Positions 28,167 through 37,620 of a stretch of DNA of 64,000 nt are shown piece by piece. Source of the DNA: Desulfovibrio sp. UIB00 (GTDB lineage: Bacteria > Desulfobacterota > Desulfovibrionia > Desulfovibrionales > Desulfovibrionaceae); contig NZ_JAETXJ010000001.1 in assembly GCF_022508225.1 (NCBI RefSeq), positions 310,001-374,000 on the forward strand. The letters are read 5' to 3'. How positions within the stretch are numbered: position 1 is the stretch's first letter; each line of letters begins with the position of its first letter. Made by a program: the position numbers and the translations under genes. The notes under the pieces were generated by a model that did not search any database, had not been told where the DNA came from, and worked only from the letters and a program-made list of their open reading frames with translations.

Positions 28167-28569
28167 CCAAGGATGACGAAAAACAACGGCTGGTATGCCT
28201 TGCTATGCTGGATTTGTAGCTGAAGTATTTTAAAATTAGGCTTGATGTCTGACTGCAAGCGGCTCCTGCTCACGTGGGGGCCGCTTTTTTCATCCTCGTT
28301 TTTGCGCCGGCACAAGGCGCACGTGCAGGTGTTACTGTTAATTATTTTAATATCAGTGTTAAAAAATGTAGACATGAGGGAACGTGGCGTGAAGAAATCA
28401 AAATTCAGATAGTAATGAATTGTTAGTTATTTCAGTTGATAATAGAAAAATTAAATATCTTGATATATTGGAATGTATATTGCATCCGCCTCCTATTTGA
28501 TGTTTTTAGCAAGATCGCAGTGGACAGCCTGAATTGAAATGATCTGTTTTGCAGTGAGGAGGCTAGTTT
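28167..28569. promoter_or_regulatory. Region between tandem chemoreceptors: terminator and AT-rich promoter zone
   Basis: The 5' part holds a terminator (entered separately). From 28325 to 28560 the sequence is AT-rich and without a gene, which is where the promoter of the second receptor should lie. GAGGAGG at 28556-28562 is its ribosome site. Confidence 0.5.
28256..28292 (+). terminator. Terminator after first chemoreceptor
   Basis: The stem AAGCGGCtcc/gggGCCGCTT with a nine-base loop is followed by six T residues. Confidence 0.8.
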
Positions 28570-30612
28570 ATGTCGGTACGCAGCATCAGAATGGCAATGA
28601 TGCTTCTTGTGGGCGGGGTGGTTTTTGCGGTGCAGTCAGCCCTGATTGTCGTGGTCGCCCGCTACAGCTATGAGGCCAGCCTGACGTCAAGCGTTGATCA
28701 GATGCGCCTTCTGGCTGGCACCATTGCCAAGTCGCTGGGTGACTTTGGCGAGCAGCAGCAGATGGTGCTCCACGGAGCGGTACTGCAACCAGCCCTCAAG
28801 GAATATTTGCGTAACCGGCATGATAATAGCGAGGCCGCAGGTTTCCTTTCTGCCATGTCGCGCTCGGCAGACGAAGTAAACTCTTTCTTCCTGTTTGACA
28901 CGGAAGGCACCCAGCTGATCAACCGTGTTCACGGCAAGGAAGGCAGCCTCAAAAATTTTGCCCATCGCGAGTACATTCGCGAAACCTTCAAGGGCAAGCC
29001 CGGCCTGAGCGACACACCGTCAAAGAGCTCGATCACGGGCAAGGCCATTGTGGGCGTTGCCGATGCCATAGTGGACGACAGCGGCAGGGTCATTGGCGGC
29101 GTGGGCATGGCCTATGCCATTGACGGTCTGATGGAAAACTACATTAACGACATCCATCTGGGCAAAACGGGCTATCCGTTTATTGTCGCACCCACAGGCG
29201 TCATGGTCGGGCACCCCGACAGCGAGCGCGTACTCAAGGATGTTTCCAAGGAAGAAGGCATCGCCAAAATTCTTTCCACTCCGACGGGCGTGGAATCCTT
29301 CACCCGTGGCGGCGTGGAAAAAATGCTTGCGTGGGCGTCGGTTCCGGGCTGGAACTGGAAGGTCGTCATCACCATGGATCGCGCGGAGATCGAAGCCTCG
29401 GCCAATAACCAGCGCAACATCATGGTTTGCGCTGGCTTTGCCGCAATCCTGCTACTTGTGGGTATTACCCTGCTGGCCCTTGAAAAAATTATCGTCAAGC
29501 CGCTGCAAGAGCTGGAATCCTATGCCCGGTCAGTGGCGGGGGGCGAGCTTGATCGCAGCCTGACGCTGGTGCGGCGCAATGAAATTGGTCATCTGGCGGA
29601 CAGCCTGCGCAGCATGGTGGGCAGCCTTAAAGACAAGATAGCCGAGGCTGACGGAAAAAGCCGTCTGGCGCAGGAAGAATCAGAGCGTGCCGCCCGTGCA
29701 ACACAAGATGCCGAAGCCGCCCGCATGGCCGCCGAGCAGGCCAAGGCGGACGGCATGCTGCATGCCGCCACCGAACTTGAGGGCGTTGTGGAGGCAGTAA
29801 CCACTGCTTCGGAAGAACTTTCGGCCCAGGTGGAACAGGCCAGCCGTGGCGCTGAAAGCCAGACCGTGCGCGTGGGCGAAACAGCCACTGCCATGGAAGA
29901 AATGAACGCCACAGTGCTTGAAGTGGCACGCAACGCCGGGCAGGCGGCGGAATCCGCCAAGGCAGCCAAGAGCAAGGCTGAAAGCGGCGCGGATGTGGTG
30001 GCCAGTGTGGTAAAGGATATCAGCCTTATCCAGACCAGCGCCGTGGAGCTGAAATCGGAAATGACCACGCTCGGCAAGCAGGCCGAGAGTACGGGGCAGA
30101 TTTTGGGTGTTATTTCGGACATTGCCGACCAGACCAACCTGCTGGCCCTCAATGCCGCCATTGAAGCGGCGCGCGCAGGCGAGGCCGGGCGCGGCTTTGC
30201 CGTAGTTGCCGATGAAGTGCGCAAACTGGCGGAAAAAACCATGACCGCCACCAAGGAAGTGGGCGACGCCATCCGCGATATCCAGAACGGCACCCGCAAA
30301 AACGTGGGCAACGTGGAGCAGGTTGTGAATATGATTGATACCGCCACCACACTCGCGGGCACTTCGGGCGAGGCCCTGCATGAAATTGTGCAACTGGTGG
30401 ACGCCACAGCGCAGCAGGTGCAATCCATCGCGACCGCTGCGGAAGAACAGTCCTCCACCAGTGAGGAGATCAACCGCTCCATTGAAGACGTGAACCGCAT
30501 CTCGCTTGAAACCAGTTCCGCCATGCAGCATTCTGCCGGGGCGGTTTCCGACATGGCCCAGCAGGCACAGGTATTGCGTGGGCTTATCAGCAGTTTGAAA
30601 TCCGGGCATTAG
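28570..30612 (+). CDS. Methyl-accepting chemotaxis protein with Cache sensor (second of tandem pair)
   Basis: Also 680 residues with the same plan as its neighbour: membrane helix (about 10-30), double-Cache periplasmic sensor, second helix near 285-303, HAMP, methyl-accepting domain with the same hairpin tip. The periplasmic half shares only a general resemblance with the first receptor, while the cytoplasmic half is nearly identical at both protein and DNA level. GAGGAGG precedes the ATG. The pair probably arose by duplication, with the signalling halves kept alike by conversion. Confidence 0.95.
   Translation: MSVRSIRMAMMLLVGGVVFAVQSALIVVVARYSYEASLTSSVDQMRLLAGTIAKSLGDFGEQQQMVLHGAVLQPALKEYLRNRHDNSEAAGFLSAMSRSADEVNSFFLFDTEGTQLINRVHGKEGSLKNFAHREYIRETFKGKPGLSDTPSKSSITGKAIVGVADAIVDDSGRVIGGVGMAYAIDGLMENYINDIHLGKTGYPFIVAPTGVMVGHPDSERVLKDVSKEEGIAKILSTPTGVESFTRGGVEKMLAWASVPGWNWKVVITMDRAEIEASANNQRNIMVCAGFAAILLLVGITLLALEKIIVKPLQELESYARSVAGGELDRSLTLVRRNEIGHLADSLRSMVGSLKDKIAEADGKSRLAQEESERAARATQDAEAARMAAEQAKADGMLHAATELEGVVEAVTTASEELSAQVEQASRGAESQTVRVGETATAMEEMNATVLEVARNAGQAAESAKAAKSKAESGADVVASVVKDISLIQTSAVELKSEMTTLGKQAESTGQILGVISDIADQTNLLALNAAIEAARAGEAGRGFAVVADEVRKLAEKTMTATKEVGDAIRDIQNGTRKNVGNVEQVVNMIDTATTLAGTSGEALHEIVQLVDATAQQVQSIATAAEEQSSTSEEINRSIEDVNRISLETSSAMQHSAGAVSDMAQQAQVLRGLISSLKSGH
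29611..30596 (+). repeat. Direct repeat, copy 2 (chemoreceptor signalling half)
   Basis: Second copy of the segment at 27165-28150. Confidence 0.9.
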
Positions 30613-30644
30613 CCGCTTGGTCTTTTTGTATCAGTGTCCGGGGG

Positions 30645-30675
30645 GGCCTTGCCGCATGGCAGGGCCTCTTTTCAT
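30645..30675 (+). terminator. Terminator after second chemoreceptor
   Basis: The stem GGCCTTGCC/GGCAGGGCC with loop GCAT is followed by a T-rich tract. Confidence 0.8.
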
Positions 30676-30771
30676 CTGTTTTTTCAAATCAGCACAGGTC
30701 TGTTCACAGAGGCTTGCAAAAGAATAGAGCATCAGTAGTGTGGAAAAAACACCAGCAAACCCGGAGGCTCC

Positions 30772-31974
30772 ATGCGGCAGACCACAATCATTGCTCTTTT
30801 GTTCATGCTGCTGGCGGTAACTGCCAACGCGGCAGATTACAAGAATGTGGCCTCAGGTGTGCGCTATACGCACATCGGCGACTACAGCGTTGAACGGCTG
30901 AATAAAATTCTTACGTCAGAAGTGGCGGCATTCAGCAATTTCAAAATGCAGTATTCGGAGGCCGCCAATGGCGTGAGCCTGTACAAGGTGCTGTACACAA
31001 CCATGATTCCGGAACAGGGCAATCGGCCCACCATGGCTTCCGGCCTTGTGGCAGTGCCGCAAATCACGCAAAAGAAACTGCCCGTGGTCTCATATCAGCA
31101 CGGCACGGTATTTACCCGTACGGCGGTGCCCTCTCGCCCCGAGGAGTCGGATGAAACGCGCATTGTAGCCGCGCGGCTGGCGGGGAACGGCTATGTGGTG
31201 ATAGGCGCGGACTACATCGGCAAGGGGGATTCCATCGAGCCGGACAGCTACATGGTGCGCGAGTCAACAGTGCAGGCCTGCATGGATATGCTTTTTGCCG
31301 CCCGTGCGGTGCTGGCTGATCTGGGTATTGAAGAGGATGGCCTCTATCTCAGCGGTTGGTCGCAGGGCAGCTGGAGCACCCAGCAATTCCGCCATCGGCT
31401 CGAATCCCTGAACATGCCCGTCAAGGCGGCGGCAACGGCTGCTACACCAGCCGATCTGTATCTGTTGCTGACCCGCTGGATAAACAACCCCTCAGCGCTT
31501 GACGCCACGTGGCTCGCGGGCAGCGTTATTCTGTTTACCCATTCCTACGCCTACTATTACGACATGCCCGGCCTGCCGCAAACCATCATCAAGCCCGAGT
31601 ATCAGGCTGCCTGCCGCGATTTTTACGAAAACAAAATCAGTTGGGAAGAGCTGCAGCCGCAGATACCCGCCAAGATTGCCGACCTAGTGCAAGAGGAAGT
31701 CATGGCCCAATCCTCGGCGGGCATGGACACATTTTTTCGCAGATTGCGCGACAATCAGGCCTTCATGTGGCGCTCGGCAACGCCTTGCCGCTACTATTAC
31801 GGCAAGGTGGATGAGGTCATGCCGCCCTACGTGTCCACCCTTGCCGTGGGCTACACCATCACCGCAGGGGGAGCCAGGGCTGAGGCCGTATATGCTGGCG
31901 ACACTGCCGACCACCGGGGTGCGTTTTTGTATGGGGTGGGAGATCAGAAGGATTTTTTTGACAGCAAACGCTGA
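30772..31974 (+). CDS. Secreted alpha/beta hydrolase (lipase-like)
   Basis: A 400-residue protein with a Sec signal peptide (residues 1-20, ending TANA before ADYKN). The nucleophile elbow is GWSQGS with Ser197. Likely partners of the triad are the Asp in YGKVDEVMP and the His in TADHRGAF near the C-terminus. The oxyanion-side segment SYQHGT is also present. Domain shape resembles secretory lipases and prolyl-type hydrolases; the substrate is unknown. CCGGAGG precedes the ATG, and strong terminators lie on both sides, so it is a single-gene unit. Confidence 0.82.
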   Translation: MRQTTIIALLFMLLAVTANAADYKNVASGVRYTHIGDYSVERLNKILTSEVAAFSNFKMQYSEAANGVSLYKVLYTTMIPEQGNRPTMASGLVAVPQITQKKLPVVSYQHGTVFTRTAVPSRPEESDETRIVAARLAGNGYVVIGADYIGKGDSIEPDSYMVRESTVQACMDMLFAARAVLADLGIEEDGLYLSGWSQGSWSTQQFRHRLESLNMPVKAAATAATPADLYLLLTRWINNPSALDATWLAGSVILFTHSYAYYYDMPGLPQTIIKPEYQAACRDFYENKISWEELQPQIPAKIADLVQEEVMAQSSAGMDTFFRRLRDNQAFMWRSATPCRYYYGKVDEVMPPYVSTLAVGYTITAGGARAEAVYAGDTADHRGAFLYGVGDQKDFFDSKR

Positions 31975-32041
31975 ACAGCTCTTTTGCCTGCTGGCTGCTT
32001 AAGGCAGCCTTGCCGGGAACAAATGACTGTTTCTTTTCGTG

Positions 32042-32087
32042 CTGCGGTCAGGAGGTTGAAAGTCAGCCCCCTGACCGCAGTTCTTTT
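32042..32087 (+). terminator. Terminator after the secreted hydrolase
   Basis: The stem CTGCGGTCAGG/CCTGACCGCAG, with arms at about 32042-32054 and 32067-32080, is followed by TTCTTTT. It lies between two convergent genes and overlaps the last bases of mgtA. Confidence 0.8.
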
Positions 32088-34845
32088 ATAGCCATGTGTT
32101 GTAACGGCGCATGAAGGCCTGCTTTACCAGGGTGGCCAGGGCCAGATAACCCACGAGCACCGCAGCCAGCCAGGGGAAGTAGATGGCTGGCAGTGCGCCC
32201 ATGTCCAGCCCCTGACCCAGAACGGTAAAGGGAATGGCCGTGCCCACAGCAACGCCAAGGCCCGTGAGCAGGGTCACCTGCCACGCGGCGCGGCTGTGCA
32301 TCAGGGGAATGCCAGGGGTGCGCAGCATGTGGATGACCATAGTCTGCGTCCACAGCGACTCCACAAACCAGCCCGCCTGAAACAGGGCGGCAAAGCTCGC
32401 CTGATCTGCGCTGCTCATGGCTTGCCAGCCGCCTGCGGGCATGGGCACCACGGCAGGGCAGATCACCCAGAACAGCAGGGCATAGGTTGTGAGGTCAAAG
32501 ATCGAGCTGGTAGGCCCGAGCCAGAACATGAATCGCCGGATGCTGTCCGTGTTCCAGTTGCGGGGCTTGCGCAAAAACTCCTCATCCACATTGTCCCAGG
32601 GCATGGCCGTGCAAGAGACATCATAGAGCAGGTTGAGCACCAGAATCTGTAGCGGCGTCATGGGCAAGAACGGCAGAAACACGCTGGCCGCCAGCACGGA
32701 AAACATGTTGCCGAAGTTGGAACTAACCGTAATCTTGATGTATTTAATTATATTCGCATAGGTGCGGCGTCCTTCCATCACACCGGCCTCAAGCACGGTG
32801 AGGTCTTTCTCAAGCAGGATGACGCCTGCGGATTCCCGGGCCACATCCACAGCGGAATCAACGGAAATACCCACATCGGCGTTTTTCATGGCCGGGGCAT
32901 CGTTGATGCCGTCGCCCATAAAGCCCACCACATGGCCGTTGCCGCGCAGGCAGGTCACAATACGGGCTTTTTGGCGCGGGCTGAGCTTGGCGAAAATGTC
33001 GGTTTCTTCAACGGCGGTTTTCAGGGCCGCATCGTCCATCCCTTCTATTTCTGCGCCCAGCAGAATGTTTTTGCCCGGCAGCCCCACCTGACGGCATACG
33101 CTGCGGGTAACGGCGTCGTTGTCGCCTGTCAGCACCTTTACGCGCACGCCGTGCTCATTGAGCGCGGCCAGAGCCTTTGACGCCGAATCCTTGGGCGGAT
33201 CAAGAAAGGCCAGATAGCCCAACAGCACCATATCTTTTTCGTCTGCCACAGAGAAAACGCCGCCCGGCGCGGACATGGTTTTGTGCGCTACGCCCACCAC
33301 ACGCATGCCGTCGTTGTTGTAACGGCGCACACGCTCCAGTATTTCGGCCTGGAGTTCGGGTGTAAGCGGCTCAACCTGCCCGTGATATTCGGCATAAGCG
33401 CACACGGTGAGCATTTCTTCCAGCGCGCCCTTGGTGATGATCTGGGTTTTGCCCGTGGTGTCTGCCACCACCACGCTCATGCGACGGCGGCTGAAATCAA
33501 AGGGCATTTCGTCCACAAGGCTGTATTCCTTGCGCAGGGGTTGCATGCTCAGTTCATCGGCGTGGTTGACGATGGCGGCGTCCAGCAGGTTTTTGAGGCC
33601 AGTCTGGAACCAGCTGTTCAAAAAGGCATGGCGCAGCACACGGGCGTCTTCCGTGCCGTGAATGTCGAGCGAATACTCAAGCACAATCCTGTCCTGCGTG
33701 AGGGTGCCCGTCTTGTCGGTACACAGCACGTCCATGGCCCCAAGGTTCTGGATAGCGTTAAGCCGGCGGGCAATCACCTTTTTACGGGCCATAAACACGG
33801 CCCCGCGCACCAGATTGGCGGATACCACGGTGGGCAGCATTTCGGGCGTAAGGCCCACGGCGACGGAAAGGGCAAACAAGGCGGCCTCCACCCAGTCGCC
33901 CTTTGTGAAGCCGTTGATAAAAAGCACCACCGGTGCCATGCAGATCATGAACCGCAAAAGCAGCCAGGAAACGGAATTCACGCCTTTGTCAAAGCTGGTA
34001 GGCGTGGTGGTGGCAGCAATCTGGCGCGCCAGAGAGCCGAAAAGCGACGCTCCGCCCACAGCCAGCACAAGGCCGTAGGCCGCGCCGCTGACTACGTTGC
34101 TGCCCATGAAGGCCAGATTGTCGCAATCAAGGGGCGAGGCGGCGGCGGTGTCGGCGGGCAGGGCATGGGGGAACTTTTCCACCGGTTCGCTCTCGCCCGT
34201 GAGGGAAGACTGGCTGACAAAAAGATCCTTGGCCCGCAGAATACGCATGTCGGCGGGGATCATGTCGCCTGCGGCCAAGCGCACCACATCGCCCACCACC
34301 AGCGAATTGATGGGCAGCTCCTTGCCTTCGCCCTCACGTACCACTTCAATAGTGGTTTTGACCAGCGATTCAAGGCGGGACACAGCATTGCCGGAGCGGG
34401 CCTCCTGCACGAAATGCAGCACGCCGCTGATGCAGACCATGACCGTCACAATAATAACGGCGGTGAGGTCTTTTTCTCCGGCATCTGCCAGCAGATAGTC
34501 GGTAAAGAAAGAAATGCAGGCCAGCAGAAGGAGCACAATGCTGAAGGGATTGATAAACGAGGTGAACAGGCGTTTGGGCAGGCTGTCCCTGCCCTTTGCG
34601 GCAAGGATATTGGCCCCGTACTGGTGGCGCATCTCATGCACCTGATGGCGGGTAAGCCCATCGGGCGAAGAGTTGAACGTCTGCAGGGCTTCGTCCGGCT
34701 CAACGCGGGCGGCATCCAGCAGACGGGTTGCAGCCTGCCGAACCAGCTCAGTGCTGACGGAATGTGCGGCGGCGTGACCTTTGCGGCCAAAAATACGGGC
34801 AAACGGCACAACAAGGCCGTGCGGCAGAAAAGAGCGCAGAACCAT
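32086..34845 (-). CDS. mgtA: Magnesium-importing P-type ATPase MgtA
   Basis: A 919-residue P3B-type ATPase. The phosphorylation motif DKTGTLT, the TGES actuator loop, the KGAxE nucleotide-binding site and the GDGINDAPA hinge are all present, with about ten membrane helices. The N-terminal cytoplasmic part and the helix NAIQNLGAMDVLCTDKTG are typical of MgtA/MgtB. It brings Mg2+ into the cytoplasm. CAGGAGG precedes the ATG. A short ORF in the leader (34893-34982) suggests control at the level of the leader transcript, as for enteric mgtA. Confidence 0.95.
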   Translation of the reverse strand: MVLRSFLPHGLVVPFARIFGRKGHAAAHSVSTELVRQAATRLLDAARVEPDEALQTFNSSPDGLTRHQVHEMRHQYGANILAAKGRDSLPKRLFTSFINPFSIVLLLLACISFFTDYLLADAGEKDLTAVIIVTVMVCISGVLHFVQEARSGNAVSRLESLVKTTIEVVREGEGKELPINSLVVGDVVRLAAGDMIPADMRILRAKDLFVSQSSLTGESEPVEKFPHALPADTAAASPLDCDNLAFMGSNVVSGAAYGLVLAVGGASLFGSLARQIAATTTPTSFDKGVNSVSWLLLRFMICMAPVVLFINGFTKGDWVEAALFALSVAVGLTPEMLPTVVSANLVRGAVFMARKKVIARRLNAIQNLGAMDVLCTDKTGTLTQDRIVLEYSLDIHGTEDARVLRHAFLNSWFQTGLKNLLDAAIVNHADELSMQPLRKEYSLVDEMPFDFSRRRMSVVVADTTGKTQIITKGALEEMLTVCAYAEYHGQVEPLTPELQAEILERVRRYNNDGMRVVGVAHKTMSAPGGVFSVADEKDMVLLGYLAFLDPPKDSASKALAALNEHGVRVKVLTGDNDAVTRSVCRQVGLPGKNILLGAEIEGMDDAALKTAVEETDIFAKLSPRQKARIVTCLRGNGHVVGFMGDGINDAPAMKNADVGISVDSAVDVARESAGVILLEKDLTVLEAGVMEGRRTYANIIKYIKITVSSNFGNMFSVLAASVFLPFLPMTPLQILVLNLLYDVSCTAMPWDNVDEEFLRKPRNWNTDSIRRFMFWLGPTSSIFDLTTYALLFWVICPAVVPMPAGGWQAMSSADQASFAALFQAGWFVESLWTQTMVIHMLRTPGIPLMHSRAAWQVTLLTGLGVAVGTAIPFTVLGQGLDMGALPAIYFPWLAAVLVGYLALATLVKQAFMRRYNTWL

Positions 34846-34892
34846 AAAAGCCTCCTGAGAGCACGCGCAACGCGTTACCCGCAGGAAGATTT

Positions 34893-34982
34893 TCAGCTAC
34901 GGGAACGGAATGGCGTGGAAAGAGTGGTGCGACGTAAACTGTCAGGTTCCGAAGGGGAACTGTGGCAACTGTCGGACGACAT
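34893..34982 (-). CDS. Possible mgtA leader peptide
   Basis: A 29-codon ORF on the same strand as mgtA, ending 47 bases before it. AAGGAG lies eight bases before its ATG, a better site than many real genes here. The product is rich in Ser, with three Pro and a SEPDSLRR segment that faintly recalls the EPDPTPLPRR of enteric MgtL. A GTTCC-CCTTC-GGAAC hairpin falls inside it. No Mg2+ riboswitch of the M-box type is seen. That it is translated and regulates mgtA is an inference. Confidence 0.45.
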   Translation of the reverse strand: MSSDSCHSSPSEPDSLRRTTLSTPFRSRS

Positions 34983-35119
34983 GTAGGATGCTCCTTCCAT
35001 AAAGTTGAGGGTGAGCGCCTGCCAGAAGGCAGACGCATAAAAAGTGCATGGCCGCAAAGGGCCATCTGCGCGGAACCTATTCGCTCCGGGCATTGTTGTC
35101 AAATGGTGGAATTGGAACC

Positions 35120-35593
35120 CTATTTTGCCGTATCAGCTTCAAACCCAGGTTTTCTGCGGTTTGGCTCGGCGGAATGTGTCATTTCGTCAAGAAAGTCATG
35201 CAAAAAACATATGGCGTCCACCGAAACGGATTCACACAGGTGCGGGGGATCATTGGGGTGGATGCCGCCGGGCCGCAAATCCTTGCAGGAGAGGCTGCCG
35301 AAGCGTTCCGTAAACTGGGCGGCAAATTGCGCGCACAGATCAACGATTTCGGATTCTTCCTTGCCCAGTTCCGCGCCGCGCAGACCGATGAGCAGCAAGC
35401 CGCCCTCCACAAGGCCGCACTGCCCGCCAGTGCCGCCAGCGCCGTGGCAACCCACTGTGGCAGTGTACACCTGCGGGTGCAGCGGTTCATTGAGAACATT
35501 TTCCAGACAACGCAGGGTTGTGCGGGCGCAGTTGAGATCCCTGTCCCAATAGTAGTGGCGCACCAGGGCGGCCACTCTGTCATGCGTACTCAT
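35120..35593 (-). CDS. C_GCAxxG_C_C family putative redox protein
   Basis: A 157-residue cytoplasmic protein with the spaced cysteine pattern of this family: an early CARTTLRCL, the central VGCHGAGGTGGQC block with the Gly-rich loop, then single cysteines near 98, 113, 130 and 140. The ATG at 35593 follows GAGAGG and overlaps the stop of the upstream gene (ATGA), so it is co-translated with it. Such proteins are thought to bind metal or take part in thiol redox chemistry, common in anaerobes; no exact function is known. Confidence 0.75.
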   Translation of the reverse strand: MSTHDRVAALVRHYYWDRDLNCARTTLRCLENVLNEPLHPQVYTATVGCHGAGGTGGQCGLVEGGLLLIGLRGAELGKEESEIVDLCAQFAAQFTERFGSLSCKDLRPGGIHPNDPPHLCESVSVDAICFLHDFLDEMTHSAEPNRRKPGFEADTAK

Positions 35594-37611
35594 GGTTTTC
35601 CTCTCAGATGCAGCAGTGTTTCCCATTTGGGAAGATAGACGTTCAGGTCGAGATATTCGGGTGGAAGGTGCAGAGGCGCTGCAGCTTGCAGCGCGCGGGC
35701 CACATCGTCCACGCTGCCGGTGCGCGGCAGACTGGGTACATCTTGCAGGGGGCAGAGGTCAAAGTCGTCTGTGGGCAGCATCGCCATCACGGGCAAGCCC
35801 TTGATGGCGGCTTCAAGCGCAACGGTGGTGGAATTGGAGGCCCAGACCACCACGCCGGGAGCAAGCTGGTCGGCAATGGGGCCGTCTACCACCTGCACAT
35901 CCTGCGCACGGCGGCCCAGCAAGGCCTTCAGCCTTTCCTGAACCGGCAGGTAGGGGTGCGGCTTTACGCGGATTTCCCAGCCGTCAAGCAGGCCTGCGTG
36001 CAGCGAACGGGCAAGCAGTGCCAGATGGGCCTCGGTTTCATCCGCAAAAAAACTGGTTACGGCCAGCAAGCGCCGAGGGGCAGGCGTGGACTCATGACTC
36101 GCAGCAGCACTTTGTGATTCATTGTTCGCCAGATAGAGGTAGCGCAGGGCTTCCACTTCGCCCAGGCGCTCGGCGGGCACGCCTGCCTCGCGCCACTGCG
36201 AGCAAGCGGATCGCCCGTTGCCCCGCACCATGTCGGGCTGGAATTCTGCCATCTCTCCCGTAAAGGTGCGCGGGTCGTCAAAATAGCGAAAGTCTGTGGG
36301 CCGGATGGTGGAGTGCTGCGCGCCGATGACAGGGCCGTTATCCGCCTCGTGCATGGTCTGGGTGAGCATGCGCTCCCACGGGCAGTTCTCCAGCGGAAAG
36401 AGCGTCCAGCGCTGCGGGCCAGCCATAGCGGCATATCGTTTGAATGCCCGGTGTTGCAGGCAGCGTTCAAGGCAACGCCAGCCCCGGAACGATTCCGCCC
36501 AGTAGGGGCCGAGGTAGGTCCAGAAATCAAGCTTTGAGCCTGCAAAACGAAAGGCCGCTCGGGCTTCTTTTTCCAGCCGCAGGCTGGCAAGGCAGATGCG
36601 CGCGTAGCGGAACAGGGCGGCGACGAGGTCGCCTGTGGTCAGAAATTCTTCAAGGTAGTGAAAGCTCGCGCCGTCCCTGCCTTCACGGCGAAAGCGGTCG
36701 CGCAGGGCAATACACTGGGCCAGATTGAGCTGGGGCGCGGGAAAGCGGATGAAAAGCCAGCGCACAAAGTGCCCGGCGGTCTGGGCATCCTTTCGGGTGT
36801 TCCCCTGTTCTTGCGCCTCCACTTCGGCGGTCGCATTCAGCGCATCATGCAGGTTCTCCCAGTAGCGGGAACGGTAGCGGCCATTTTCCGCAGCCTTCAT
36901 GTCCACATTGGGAAAGTAGGTGGCGATGGTGGCAGCCTGCCCCTGAGCGGGCTGCAAAGGTTTTTTGGCTGAAACTGGCGGCAGGTGGCGGCGTACAGTC
37001 CACCACCAGTGGGCGTAGCGGGCCAGCGCGCGCAAGGGGGGAGGTGTTGCGTCATAAACCTTGCGCAGCAGACTGCGGGCTGGCTTAAGCGGAACCGGAG
37101 CTTCGCTGCTTTCTGCAAACAGCCTGTGCCCTGAGGTGCACAGGCGCGCAAGCGCGGCGCGCAGGTCTTCATCCCCTCCAAAAACGCGCAGGGAGGCAAA
37201 TCCGCCCTCGTCCATGAGGCGCTCAAGGGCGCGTAGCTTGTAAACCGTGTAGAGGCCGGGCGTCATCTTGGGATGGCGTTCGTACAGCAGCGAACACCAC
37301 CACATGGAGAGTTTTTCGCCGCAGCGCAGATGCTGCTGCACCTCGCGTCCGCCAACGCGCATGCGTCCCAAATCGTGCGCCCAGGCCATATGCTCGGCGC
37401 GGATGGTCGTCAGTTCATCACGCAGGCGCGCAGACAGCGAAATTTCACCACTGGGCGCTTCCCATCCGTCCCAGTGAGCAACAATCCGTTCAGGCAGGGC
37501 CTGGCCGGACTCTGTTTCGGCCTTGCCGCTGGGGCTGTATCCTGGGGCCGTGCACAGCGCGCGCGCCGCATCCGGCAGCGCCGGGCCTATGACAAGTACA
37601 AGCTCTTTCAT
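35590..37611 (-). CDS. Surface-carbohydrate biosynthesis-type protein (TIGR04326-like)
   Basis: A 673-residue cytoplasmic protein without clear membrane helices. The N-terminal part has a WWCSLLYERHPK segment and the C-terminal part looks like a GT-B glycosyltransferase: GAQHSTIRPTDFRYF, then a VKPHPYLP and ASNSTTVALEAAIKGLP region (about 600-625), as in capsule and sialyl-type transferases. I recall similar proteins as surface carbohydrate biosynthesis proteins. It starts 9 bases after mtnA, an unusual neighbour for such a gene. Donor and acceptor are unknown. Confidence 0.6.
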   Translation of the reverse strand: MKELVLVIGPALPDAARALCTAPGYSPSGKAETESGQALPERIVAHWDGWEAPSGEISLSARLRDELTTIRAEHMAWAHDLGRMRVGGREVQQHLRCGEKLSMWWCSLLYERHPKMTPGLYTVYKLRALERLMDEGGFASLRVFGGDEDLRAALARLCTSGHRLFAESSEAPVPLKPARSLLRKVYDATPPPLRALARYAHWWWTVRRHLPPVSAKKPLQPAQGQAATIATYFPNVDMKAAENGRYRSRYWENLHDALNATAEVEAQEQGNTRKDAQTAGHFVRWLFIRFPAPQLNLAQCIALRDRFRREGRDGASFHYLEEFLTTGDLVAALFRYARICLASLRLEKEARAAFRFAGSKLDFWTYLGPYWAESFRGWRCLERCLQHRAFKRYAAMAGPQRWTLFPLENCPWERMLTQTMHEADNGPVIGAQHSTIRPTDFRYFDDPRTFTGEMAEFQPDMVRGNGRSACSQWREAGVPAERLGEVEALRYLYLANNESQSAAASHESTPAPRRLLAVTSFFADETEAHLALLARSLHAGLLDGWEIRVKPHPYLPVQERLKALLGRRAQDVQVVDGPIADQLAPGVVVWASNSTTVALEAAIKGLPVMAMLPTDDFDLCPLQDVPSLPRTGSVDDVARALQAAAPLHLPPEYLDLNVYLPKWETLLHLRGKP

Positions 37612-37620
37612 GCTGAACCC

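Noticed and set aside
33283..34986. 567-codon plus-strand frame opposite mgtA
   Set aside because: The minus strand carries all P-type ATPase motifs; the plus frame is low in sense and lacks a start site.
34846..35060. M-box magnesium riboswitch upstream of mgtA
   Set aside because: The conserved internal sequences of the M-box (such as the CGCUGCUGCCC-like segment) are not present; the short ORF explains the region better.
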